Source of the DNA: Pyrinomonadaceae bacterium
Lineage (GTDB): Bacteria; Acidobacteriota; Blastocatellia; Pyrinomonadales; Pyrinomonadaceae
Reading direction: 5' to 3'
Assembly (NCBI GenBank): GCA_019694395.1
Contig: JAIBCC010000039.1
Location: 1-49,738, forward strand
Length of the DNA: 49,738 bases
Positions 17,128-23,934 of the stretch are shown here, piece by piece. How positions within the stretch are numbered: the stretch's first letter is position 1; every line of letters starts with the position of its first letter. The position numbers and the translations under genes were made by a program. Below the pieces are notes generated by a model. It ran no database searches and was not told where the DNA came from. It was given only the letters and a program-made list of their open reading frames with translations.

Positions 17128-17556
17128 ATGCGTAAATTATTTATTTTATTAACTTTAACGGTTGGATTTTTATTCGTTTCAACTGCAAACGCACAAACGC
17201 CGATTCAATTTGCCAAAGGTGCGTCGAGTAAAACAATGACCGTTACTATGAAACCAAACAGTGAAACTAAATATTCGATCACCGTCAAAAAAGGACAGGT
17301 TATCAATATCGGAGTGAGCGGCGACATTGGTGTTTCAAAAAACAACGATTTTCCGGTTATTTCGGTAAATTTGAACAATGGAGTGGACGATGTTGATAAT
17401 TGGCAAGACGGCGAAGGTTATCTTTCAATTTTGGCTGGAAAAAACGGTAAATATATTTTTACGGTTGCCAATTCCGACAAAAAACGTGCCAGAACCTTTA
17501 AGATGGAAGTAAAGGTTTCTAATAACAAAGATGATTATGAAGGCGGAACAGAATAA
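17128..17556 (+). CDS. Small exported PPC-like domain protein, last gene of unit 1
   Basis: A 142-residue protein: signal peptide RKLFILLTLTVGFLFVSTANA and a single domain, PIQFAKGASSKTMTVTMKP, KYSITVKKGQVINIGVSG, then GKYIFTVANSDKKRARTF. It is the clearest paralogue of the C-terminal half of the operon's lipoprotein (FAKGAS versus FSKGAN; KKGQ versus KSGQ; IFTVANSD versus VFEVKNTS). ATG 17128 begins the signal peptide; the longer open frame overlaps the preceding gene. A terminator follows within about 30 bases. Confidence 0.83.
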   Translation: MRKLFILLTLTVGFLFVSTANAQTPIQFAKGASSKTMTVTMKPNSETKYSITVKKGQVINIGVSGDIGVSKNNDFPVISVNLNNGVDDVDNWQDGEGYLSILAGKNGKYIFTVANSDKKRARTFKMEVKVSNNKDDYEGGTE

Positions 17557-17582
17557 ACTGTTTCAAATATTAAATCCTGGAA

Positions 17583-17610
17583 AAAACGTCGGTTGATCGG
17601 CGTTTTTTTT
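17583..17610 (+). terminator. Terminator of secreted-protein unit 1
   Basis: AAAACGTCG (17583-17591) pairs with CGGCGTTTT (17598-17606) and is followed by a T run to 17610. Promoter copy 2 begins on the next base. Confidence 0.88.
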
Positions 17611-17637
17611 GATACAAAATCAGAAAAAATCCCGCTA
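17611..17637 (+). promoter_or_regulatory. Two-box ECF-type promoter, copy 2
   Basis: GATACAA (17611-17617), 12 bases, TCCCGCTA (17630-17637). This is the least perfect copy, but it has the same spacing as the others and sits 17 bases before the next ATG. Confidence 0.55.
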
Positions 17638-17654
17638 AAAAAAATGAGAAAATT

Positions 17655-18185
17655 ATGTTAAAGAAACTTATCATTTCGCTGTTTTGCTTACTTGTTTTCA
17701 TTATATCGAGCAATGCTCAATCTAAATCTTCAATCAATAAAATCAAACTTGGTGAAAAGATAATTACTGTTAAAGGGACGATTTTTAACGAAACAATTTA
17801 CACTACCTCAACCAACCAAACCAAATATGTCGCTTATCAGTTTTTGGATAAAGTCAAAAAAACTTTGACTATTAGCGAGATCGGCTATGAGTTTGAAAAC
17901 GGGAAGTTTTCAGCTGTAACGATTGAAACTTATATTTGCCCGTTAGCTAAAATTGACAAACAAAATAGTTACAACCTTGAAATGGAGGACGAAGCGGTTT
18001 CGGGTGGAAAATATTGGCGTTTGACGCTGCTTTCGCTTGGACAGGGAATTGATAATCTTCATTTTCAACAACAAACTCAAACTATTTACAACAACAAAAT
18101 AGAAAAAAAATCGGTCAACAACGTCACGATCAATATTTTGAAAAAAGTAGAGGCGGAAAAGTGGCTCGTGCAATTTACGAAATGA
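17655..18185 (+). CDS. Exported protein of unknown function (single-gene unit)
   Basis: A 176-residue protein with signal peptide KKLIISLFCLLVFIISSNAQ. The mature part is beta-rich and polar, with SINKIKLGEKIITVKGTIF, NQTKYVAYQFLDKVKKTLT and a single cysteine in TYICPLAKI. I do not recognise it. It is alone between promoter copies 2 and 3, and its stop codon overlaps the first box of copy 3. No terminator is visible between it and the next gene, unlike the other units. Confidence 0.78.
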   Translation: MLKKLIISLFCLLVFIISSNAQSKSSINKIKLGEKIITVKGTIFNETIYTTSTNQTKYVAYQFLDKVKKTLTISEIGYEFENGKFSAVTIETYICPLAKIDKQNSYNLEMEDEAVSGGKYWRLTLLSLGQGIDNLHFQQQTQTIYNNKIEKKSVNNVTINILKKVEAEKWLVQFTK

Positions 18186-18210
18186 TACGAATCCCGCGAA
18201 TTTATCGCTG
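18184..18210 (+). promoter_or_regulatory. Two-box ECF-type promoter, copy 3
   Basis: GATACGA (18184-18190), 12 bases, TATCGCTG (18203-18210). The first box overlaps the stop codon of the preceding gene. The next ATG is at 18254. The leader contains an AATTATTTCAAT segment shared with copy 5. Confidence 0.7.
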
Positions 18211-18253
18211 TATTGATTGAAAGCAATTATTTCAATCAAAAAAGGATGTAACT

Positions 18254-19168
18254 ATGAAAAATTTAATTCTGATTTTATTCGCAATTTTAACAATTAGTTT
18301 TATCAGCAACGCTCAAGACTTGAGTTTTAAATCATTTGATAAAAGTTTGGAGCCAAAAGGCGAATTAGTAGTAGTAGAAAAAGAGGGAGACAACGAAGAT
18401 TATTATTACCAAGAATGGGGCGAACATAGTCTAACTCAATGGGAGTTTCGTTATAAATCAGCAGTTTATAGGGTTTTCGAGGAAAAGGCATATTATGATG
18501 AACTCGAACTTGAAAGAGCTGACATAAAAAAAGAAACCCAATCCTATCACGTTTGGATTCCAACCAAAAAAGATAATTACGCCATCTTTAATGGGGATTA
18601 TAAAAAAGATGAATACACTCATCAATCATCGCCTTATATAGTTTTGAGAGTCAAAACCAAAAAAGAAGCCGACGATTTGCTTACCAAACTAAAGGAAAAA
18701 GCATTTGATATGAGTTTAGATTTGGATGCTAAGGTCGAACGGATCAGTTCTTATAAAGGTATCGTCTTCAATGAACAATTTCCCAATGGAATAAATGAAA
18801 AGGAATTGTCAAAAATGAAAAGAAGCGAAACGGAAGTTGCTCAGACCGAAACCAAAAGCGAAAGTTCAGATTCTTCGGTAGAAACTTCGCCTTCATCAAA
18901 TACATCAAACAATTCTGCAAGCAACAATTCCGCACCGAAAGAAAAAACCGAAATTTCGTTAAGACTTTGGAACAAAAGTGATGGCGAAATTGACATTTCA
19001 TATGAACACCGCGGAGCAGGCGGAAGCAAAACGCAGACTTCAATCAGCCGACGTTCAACCAAAAGCGTCAAAATGAAAGTCGGCGGACGAGTTTTCGGAG
19101 CTAATGGAGCGGTTTTGCTGACCGTTACAGCCGCGATGGATGACACGGAACAAGTTATTTTTAAGTAA
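18254..19168 (+). CDS. Exported paralogue A of a tandem pair
   Basis: A 304-residue protein. The signal peptide KNLILILFAILTISFISNAQ is followed by DLSFKSFDKSLEPKGELV. A conserved domain reaches about residue 190 and includes VKTKKEADDLLTKLKEKAFDM and LDLDAKVERI. Then come a Ser/Thr/Asn-rich linker and a distinct C-terminal beta domain (ISLRLWNKSDGEIDISYEHR) rich in Ser, Lys and Gly. The N-terminal 190 residues are clearly paralogous to the next gene, while the C-terminal domains differ, so this is a modular exported family. The function is unknown. Confidence 0.8.
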   Translation: MKNLILILFAILTISFISNAQDLSFKSFDKSLEPKGELVVVEKEGDNEDYYYQEWGEHSLTQWEFRYKSAVYRVFEEKAYYDELELERADIKKETQSYHVWIPTKKDNYAIFNGDYKKDEYTHQSSPYIVLRVKTKKEADDLLTKLKEKAFDMSLDLDAKVERISSYKGIVFNEQFPNGINEKELSKMKRSETEVAQTETKSESSDSSVETSPSSNTSNNSASNNSAPKEKTEISLRLWNKSDGEIDISYEHRGAGGSKTQTSISRRSTKSVKMKVGGRVFGANGAVLLTVTAAMDDTEQVIFK

Positions 19169-19194
19169 AGGTTTTAAGCAATTTGATTGATGAG

Positions 19195-19226
19195 AAAACG
19201 CTGAAGAATTTCGGCGTTTTTTTTTA
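19195..19226 (+). terminator. Terminator after paralogue A
   Basis: AAAACGCTGAA (19195-19205) pairs with TTCGGCGTTTT (19210-19220), followed by a long T run. The stem is nearly the same as in the terminators at 17583 and 20208. Confidence 0.88.
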
Positions 19227-19230
19227 TTGT

Positions 19231-19257
19231 GATACTACTTTCCCGAAATTATCGCTG
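19231..19257 (+). promoter_or_regulatory. Two-box ECF-type promoter, copy 4
   Basis: GATACTA (19231-19237), 12 bases, TATCGCTG (19250-19257), then ATGTATGTGAGGACGGTAAT, which resembles the leader of copy 6. The next ATG is at 19302. Confidence 0.7.
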
Positions 19258-19301
19258 ATGTATGTGAGGACGGTAATTTTTATCAGTAGGACGTAATCTT
19301 T

Positions 19302-20177
19302 ATGAAAAATTTAATTCTGGTATTATTCGCAATTTTAACAATTTGTTTTGGCATCAACGCTCAAGATTTGAGTTTTGAAACATTTAACCAAACTATTGAG
19401 CCGAAAGGCGATTTAGTTTCAAAGGTCAATTTCTACGGTAAGGTTTTTTACAATTATCACGAATGGAATAAATACGGAATCACAGTCACTAAATTTTTGT
19501 ATTCGCCGGATAATAACAAGGTCGAATCGGTAATGAAGCAATCAATATTTTTTGATGAACTCGACTTTGACAAGATGACTTTCGGCGAATCAAATGCGGA
19601 GAAGTTTGTCGTGATTTTTCAAACCAAAGGTAGAAAAAGCAGTTCTCTTAAAGTTGATTATGAAGCAGATAAATATACTAAATCTCCGCAAGATGCCATC
19701 GCTTTTACGCTCAAAACCAAACAAGAAGCTGATGAATTAATCAGCAAATTAAAAGACAAAGCGTTTGATATGGGATTGGATTTAGACGCTCAAGTCGAGC
19801 GGGTCAATCTCAAAAACGAACTCCGATATTTCACCGAAGAATATCCCGACGGCATCGGTTATGACGATTATCGAGCCGCCACACAAAGCAAATCTGCCAG
19901 CGAAACCAAGAGCGAAGATTCAGAAGCCGAGAGCAGCGTTAGTTTCGTATCAGTTACCTTAAAACATACCGGCGGCGAAAGATATTACTTGCTGATTAAC
20001 GGCATCGAGAATGAAAAATGCCAAAATGCGGTCTTTTCTTTTACCCACTCCAATTACGGTGAAGAAACCCGAAGATATACTTTTTGCGAAGGTCAAAAAC
20101 TTGTTGAAAGAAATTCGGGGCGTGTAATTTTTACGGCTACCAAATCAATGAACGGAACGACCTATAAAATCAATTAA
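19302..20177 (+). CDS. Exported paralogue B of a tandem pair
   Basis: A 291-residue protein. The signal peptide KNLILVLFAILTICFGINAQ and DLSFETFNQTIEPKGDLVSK match the previous gene closely, as do LKTKQEADELISKLKDKAFDM and LDLDAQVERV. After a Ser/Glu-rich linker the C-terminal domain is different: VTLKHTGGERYYLLINGIE with two cysteines (C in NEKCQNA and FCEGQ) that may form a disulfide. The nearly identical first 25 codons and promoter region show a recent duplication followed by C-terminal domain exchange or fast divergence. Confidence 0.8.
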   Translation: MKNLILVLFAILTICFGINAQDLSFETFNQTIEPKGDLVSKVNFYGKVFYNYHEWNKYGITVTKFLYSPDNNKVESVMKQSIFFDELDFDKMTFGESNAEKFVVIFQTKGRKSSSLKVDYEADKYTKSPQDAIAFTLKTKQEADELISKLKDKAFDMGLDLDAQVERVNLKNELRYFTEEYPDGIGYDDYRAATQSKSASETKSEDSEAESSVSFVSVTLKHTGGERYYLLINGIENEKCQNAVFSFTHSNYGEETRRYTFCEGQKLVERNSGRVIFTATKSMNGTTYKIN

Positions 20178-20207
20178 AATGAGATTGCAGATTTGATTGG
20201 ATAAAAG

Positions 20208-20234
20208 AAACGCTGAATTATTTTGGCGTTTTTT
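20208..20234 (+). terminator. Terminator after paralogue B
   Basis: AAACGCTGAA and TTTTGGCGTTT form a stem followed by a T run. Promoter copy 5 begins about five bases later. Confidence 0.8.
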
Positions 20235-20238
20235 ATTT

Positions 20239-20265
20239 GATACGAAATCTCAAATTTTCTCGCTG
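20239..20265 (+). promoter_or_regulatory. Two-box ECF-type promoter, copy 5
   Basis: GATACGA (20239-20245), 12 bases, TCTCGCTG (20258-20265). It drives a two-gene unit whose first ATG is at 20300. Confidence 0.72.
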
Positions 20266-20299
20266 TATCAAGTGAAGGAGTTATTTCAATAAAATCATT

Positions 20300-20926
20300 A
20301 TGAAAAAAACATTTATTTTACTAAGCTTTTTATTTCTTGCATTTACAAGTAATGCCTTTGCTCAAAAAACTTTAACCGCCAAACAGCTTTTTATGCAGCT
20401 TCCGAATGATTATATCAATGGAAGTAAGGCGGAAAAGGCAACATTTCTTTCTTTTCCCGACTCGATCAAGACCGACACTCTGTCATTTTTTATTTCTGAA
20501 AACGCAGTTCCAAAAAAGATCGCCGGAGATTTTCAAGTTCCTCAATCAATCGGCAGTATGCGGGTTTTTCGCGGAAAATCAAGCATAATTGTCGGTTTGC
20601 GTTATCAGGTTGATGATCGCAAAGAACAGAACCCGACCGTGGACACAACCAAAGTAATTACTGTTTTACTGGAATACAAAGGCGGAAAATGGACAGACGT
20701 TACCGACTCAAAAATGCCGAAAGTTTCGGCTGACTATGCCTACAAGGTTTTGAGCGAAAATTTTCAGATGAAAGGTCTCAAGAAAGAAGACGTTTGGGTC
20801 GAAACTCAGCTTGGAATAGACAAAAGCGGTTTGGCAGCGGTTGCCCGGATCAAAGGCGATACTTCTGTAACTGACTTGAAATGGTTCAAATGGACCGGCA
20901 AAAATTTTGTCGAAGCTGAATATTAA
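20300..20926 (+). CDS. Exported protein of the 'FLxxPxxY' family, copy 1
   Basis: A 208-residue protein with signal peptide KKTFILLSFLFLAFTSNAFA. The mature N-terminus has LFMQLPNDYINGSKAEKATF, and the middle has GSMRVFRGKSSIIVGLRYQV and YKGGKWTDVTDSKMP. The C-terminus is LKWFKWTGKNFVEAEY. These blocks recur in order in four more genes of this cluster (20942, 21607, 23367, 23935). I do not know the family; it looks like an exported alpha/beta domain. This copy lacks the cysteine pair that most of the others have in the central block. Confidence 0.8.
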   Translation: MKKTFILLSFLFLAFTSNAFAQKTLTAKQLFMQLPNDYINGSKAEKATFLSFPDSIKTDTLSFFISENAVPKKIAGDFQVPQSIGSMRVFRGKSSIIVGLRYQVDDRKEQNPTVDTTKVITVLLEYKGGKWTDVTDSKMPKVSADYAYKVLSENFQMKGLKKEDVWVETQLGIDKSGLAAVARIKGDTSVTDLKWFKWTGKNFVEAEY

Positions 20927-20941
20927 AAAGAGGTGAAACGT

Positions 20942-21475
20942 ATGAAAATATTACTTTTTTTTACGCTGCTGTTTTCTCCGGCAATTATTTTTTCCCAATC
21001 GGTCAAAGATTTATTTCTGCAAATCCCCGAAAACTATTTGCAGGTTTCAGTTACTGAGCGAGCAAAGCTAATTACTGAAACGGATGGTGATTTTTTGAAA
21101 TTTAAAATCTCCGAAAAAAGTCACGGAGAGCTTAAAATAATCAATCGAAAAACTGACGAAATTTGGCTTGGAATGACGACAAATGATTGTGACGGGAATA
21201 CTTTACAGTTTTGGAAAATCAAAAAAGGCATTTGGAAAGAGGCGACCAAAGAAATCATCAAACCATTAGGCAAAGATGATGTTTTCAATATCTTAGCGGT
21301 TTCGCCTGTAACCATTACTAAAATTGAGCAACAGCCTGAAATTGCAATTTTTTACGAATTCTCAGCTGATTCAAATAATCTCAGGTTAATTGCCAGACGA
21401 CAGGACAGTTGCGACATCGCCGGAACCGTTTACACTTACGAATTTAACGGCAAGAAATTGGAAATTGCCAAATAG
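20942..21475 (+). CDS. Exported protein of the 'FLxxPxxY' family, copy 2
   Basis: A 177-residue protein with signal peptide KILLFFTLLFSPAIIFSQ. The family blocks are LFLQIPENYLQVSVTERAKL, then EIWLGMTTNDCDGNTLQFW and KGIWKEATKEIIKPLG, ending in YTYEFNGKKLEIAK. Two cysteines (in NDCDGN and DSCDIA) are present. GAGGTG at 20930-20935 is six bases before ATG 20942, which fixes the start. It is co-transcribed with copy 1 and followed by a strong terminator. Confidence 0.82.
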   Translation: MKILLFFTLLFSPAIIFSQSVKDLFLQIPENYLQVSVTERAKLITETDGDFLKFKISEKSHGELKIINRKTDEIWLGMTTNDCDGNTLQFWKIKKGIWKEATKEIIKPLGKDDVFNILAVSPVTITKIEQQPEIAIFYEFSADSNNLRLIARRQDSCDIAGTVYTYEFNGKKLEIAK

Positions 21476-21497
21476 ATTTTCACCAAAATGATTTATC

Positions 21498-21528
21498 AAG
21501 ACGCATGAAATTTTGCGTCTTTTTTTTA
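21498..21528 (+). terminator. Terminator of unit 5
   Basis: AAGACGCA (21498-21505) pairs with TGCGTCTT (21514-21521) around an eight-base loop, followed by a T run. Promoter copy 6 starts nine bases further on. Confidence 0.88.
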
Positions 21529-21536
21529 TTTTCAAT

Positions 21537-21563
21537 GATACGAGTTGTCAAAAATTCTCGCTG
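21537..21563 (+). promoter_or_regulatory. Two-box ECF-type promoter, copy 6
   Basis: GATACGA (21537-21543), 12 bases, TCTCGCTG (21556-21563), followed by ATGTAGGTGAAAG as in copy 1. It drives five genes; the first ATG is at 21607. Confidence 0.72.
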
Positions 21564-21606
21564 ATGTAGGTGAAAGTAATTTTAGTCAGAATCTGAGGAA
21601 GAAATT

Positions 21607-22230
21607 ATGAAAAAACTTTTATTTTTAACAATTACCATTTTATCAATGAGTTTTGCGGCTTTTGCTCAAGCCAATACTGATTTGAATGTGACCGAATATT
21701 TTTTAGGAATTCCGAACCAATACATCAAAGCCGAGCCAATCAAACGCGGAAAATGGGTTGATTTTAGCGATAACGACATCGGTAATTTAACTTTCAAAAT
21801 TCCTGCCAAAGAGGTTGTTGATAATCCAACCGAAGATATGAATGTTTTTGGCGCGGTGCAAATTTTCAAAAAAGATGCGGGTGGCGTGGTAGTTGGAATG
21901 ACGACCAATATGTGCGCCGAAAAGATTTGTGTCGGGCAGATTCTTTTCCTTGATTACAACAACGGAAAATGGGATGACATCACCGGTGATTTGGCTCCGA
22001 TGATTGATAATGACGAAGTTGCCGAAGTTTTAAAGGACGCTCCGGCTTATAAAAAACCGATCAAAAAAGGTGTAGAAATTCCGTTGACGATTGACTTTAG
22101 CGGCAATGAAAAAGCGATTCATTACCTTGCCGGATGCGAAACCAGCGCCGATGGCGGAGTAGTTGCCAAAGCATTCAAATGGAACGGCTCAACCTTTGCC
22201 GAATTTGAGTATGAAGAAAGTCCCGAATAG
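21607..22230 (+). CDS. Exported protein of the 'FLxxPxxY' family, copy 3
   Basis: A 207-residue protein with signal peptide KKLLFLTITILSMSFAAFAQ. The family blocks are EYFLGIPNQYIKAEPIKRGK, then MNVFGAVQIFKKDAGGVVVG, MTTNMCAEKICVGQILFLDY with a Cys-x4-Cys pair, and GKWDDITGDLAPM, ending in KAFKWNGSTFAEFEYEE. A GAGGAAG ribosome binding site precedes ATG 21607. It is the first gene of the last unit. Confidence 0.82.
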   Translation: MKKLLFLTITILSMSFAAFAQANTDLNVTEYFLGIPNQYIKAEPIKRGKWVDFSDNDIGNLTFKIPAKEVVDNPTEDMNVFGAVQIFKKDAGGVVVGMTTNMCAEKICVGQILFLDYNNGKWDDITGDLAPMIDNDEVAEVLKDAPAYKKPIKKGVEIPLTIDFSGNEKAIHYLAGCETSADGGVVAKAFKWNGSTFAEFEYEESPE

Positions 22231-22246
22231 TTTGGAGTTGTATAAA

Positions 22247-22858
22247 ATGAAAAAACTAGCCTTTTTATCAATCATTGTCAGTTTGTTTTTTACGGTAAAT
22301 GCGACAGCTCAATTCAAACCGCCCGCAAACAAAAAAGAACTAACCAATCAGCAAAAAATGCTTCCATTTGCAATGGGAATGGCTCTTTCGGTTTTAGGCG
22401 AAAGATATGACGAAAATCATTACGAAGTAATCGTTTCTCTTCAAAAACAAATCCGTTACTGGTCGGCAGAATTAAAGCCCGTAGTTGATTTGAAAAACGA
22501 AAAAAACAACTATCTTCGGCGGGAAGTAATCGAAAAAGCCACTAAAGCGTTACAGGAAAAAAGTTCTCAGCCTGATCGTTGGCAAATACTTTTAGGCGAC
22601 TATTTTGGAAATATTTTTGTCGAACTAAAAAAAGCTGAAGACGAAAAGGTTAAACCGGATTCCGCTCAAATAAAATTTTATATTGAGGTAATTGAAAAAA
22701 TGGCACAGAATCCGCCTCAGGATATTCCCTGGGATGTGCTTGATAAACTCAATAAATTTAGCGAATTATCCAAAATCGAAGATTTTTCAACTGATGAAAA
22801 TATAAAATTGCTGGCAGGGAAAGTCATCAATATTTTAGACGAAATAACCAAAGAATGA
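22247..22858 (+). CDS. Exported helical protein of unknown function
   Basis: A 203-residue protein with signal peptide KKLAFLSIIVSLFFTVNATA, then an almost wholly helical, charged mature part (QQKMLPFAMGMALSVLGERYD, IVSLQKQIRYWSAELKPVVD, RREVIEKATKALQEKS). It is unlike its beta-rich neighbours and may be a helical-repeat or coiled-coil adaptor. ATG 22247 was chosen because the signal peptide begins there; the upstream open frame overlaps the previous gene. Its stop overlaps the next possible start (ATGA at 22855). Confidence 0.78.
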   Translation: MKKLAFLSIIVSLFFTVNATAQFKPPANKKELTNQQKMLPFAMGMALSVLGERYDENHYEVIVSLQKQIRYWSAELKPVVDLKNEKNNYLRREVIEKATKALQEKSSQPDRWQILLGDYFGNIFVELKKAEDEKVKPDSAQIKFYIEVIEKMAQNPPQDIPWDVLDKLNKFSELSKIEDFSTDENIKLLAGKVINILDEITKE

Positions 22859-22860
22859 AG

Positions 22861-23349
22861 ATGAAAAAACTATTCATTTTAACAATTGCGGTTTTGACTT
22901 TAAGTTTTTCGGCTTTTGCTCAAGCCAAAACAAACCAGAAAATTTCGGAGGTCAGAGCCTTTCTGATTTACGAAGAAAACGGCAAACTTTCGCGCAATAT
23001 TTTGGATGGAACTTTCACCTTTTGGAACACCGTAATTGGCGAAGGCGACTCCGAGGGGCATTCAAGCTCGACTTTGGTTCACGTTATTGTTTCTACTGAC
23101 GGCAAGCCTAAAAACTATCCTGTTTTGCAATTTTCTGCCGTTTCCGAAGACGGAAAAAAGGTTAAATACAATAAAACAATTGAGTATATTTTCCCGACCG
23201 AAGGTTCAAGTAAAGTCTTTGTTCCGTTCCTTTTACACGATACAGGCTGTCAGAAAATTACAATGACCATTAAATTAGTTGAGAAAAATAAGCCGTCAAC
23301 AGTTTATCAGACAGTCAAAAAAGTAATTCCGTTTCTATGCGGAGAATAA
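22861..23349 (+). CDS. Exported beta-rich protein of unknown function
   Basis: A 162-residue protein with signal peptide KKLFILTIAVLTLSFSAFAQ. The mature part reads like an immunoglobulin-like or hormone-binding-like beta domain: ISEVRAFLIYEENGKLSRNI, GTFTFWNTVIGEGDSEGHSS, THVIV-type strands, then a cysteine pair (C in DTGCQKI and LCGE). ATG 22855 is also possible and overlaps the previous stop, giving two extra residues. I do not recognise the family. Confidence 0.78.
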   Translation: MKKLFILTIAVLTLSFSAFAQAKTNQKISEVRAFLIYEENGKLSRNILDGTFTFWNTVIGEGDSEGHSSSTLVHVIVSTDGKPKNYPVLQFSAVSEDGKKVKYNKTIEYIFPTEGSSKVFVPFLLHDTGCQKITMTIKLVEKNKPSTVYQTVKKVIPFLCGE

Positions 23350-23366
23350 AATTTCAGAGGTAAATT

Positions 23367-23924
23367 ATGAAAAGAATCTTATTTCTATTTATTGCAGGTA
23401 TTCTATTTACAACCATCGCCTCGGCTCAGCCGAAAACGGTTACGGATTACTATTTGGCGATGCCGTCAAATCTTTATAATTTCAATCAAGTTAAGGATAA
23501 AGTGGCTTTGATAAAAGACCGCAAAAAAAACATTAAGATCGAAGATATTAAAAACGGTTATCTGCGGATCGAGTCAAACGATTGGGAAGGTTTCGGTGAA
23601 GTCGCCCTTTTCAAAAAAGGTGACGGTTCATATATTATCGGACAAACCGAAGTCGGATGCGGACCTATTTGCACCGGAAGCGTTGATTTTTGGACATATC
23701 AAGCCGGAACCTGGACGAATGTTACCAAGCAAGTTCTTACGTTTTCCAAAGCCGATTTGAATAAAATCTTTGCTGAACGGCACGTTGAAGAAAGTGAACG
23801 AGCTGCTTATTTTGAACTTCCGCGTGTCGGCAGAAAAATGAAACTGAAATTGGGCGAAGGCGGCGAAGGTGATGACGTATTGGCAGAATTTGACTGGAAC
23901 AGTGTAAGATTCGTTACCTATTAA
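23367..23924 (+). CDS. Exported protein of the 'FLxxPxxY' family, copy 4
   Basis: A 185-residue protein with signal peptide KRILFLFIAGILFTTIASAQ. The mature part begins PKTVTDYYLAMPSNLYNF and continues IKIEDIKNGYLRIESNDW, GFGEVALFKKGDGSYIIG, then VGCGPICTGSVDFWTYQAG with a Cys-x3-Cys pair, ending in EFDWNSVRFVTY. It is the closest relative of the next gene, with which it shares the whole layout; the two are only 10 bases apart. Confidence 0.82.
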   Translation: MKRILFLFIAGILFTTIASAQPKTVTDYYLAMPSNLYNFNQVKDKVALIKDRKKNIKIEDIKNGYLRIESNDWEGFGEVALFKKGDGSYIIGQTEVGCGPICTGSVDFWTYQAGTWTNVTKQVLTFSKADLNKIFAERHVEESERAAYFELPRVGRKMKLKLGEGGEGDDVLAEFDWNSVRFVTY

Positions 23925-23934
23925 GAGAAAAAAT

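Noticed and set aside
14284..21563. Six repeated GATAC-type elements considered as a CRISPR-like or dispersed repeat array
   Set aside because: The spacing between copies is set by whole genes, the repeated part is only two short boxes, and each copy lies before a start codon. A promoter reading explains this better.
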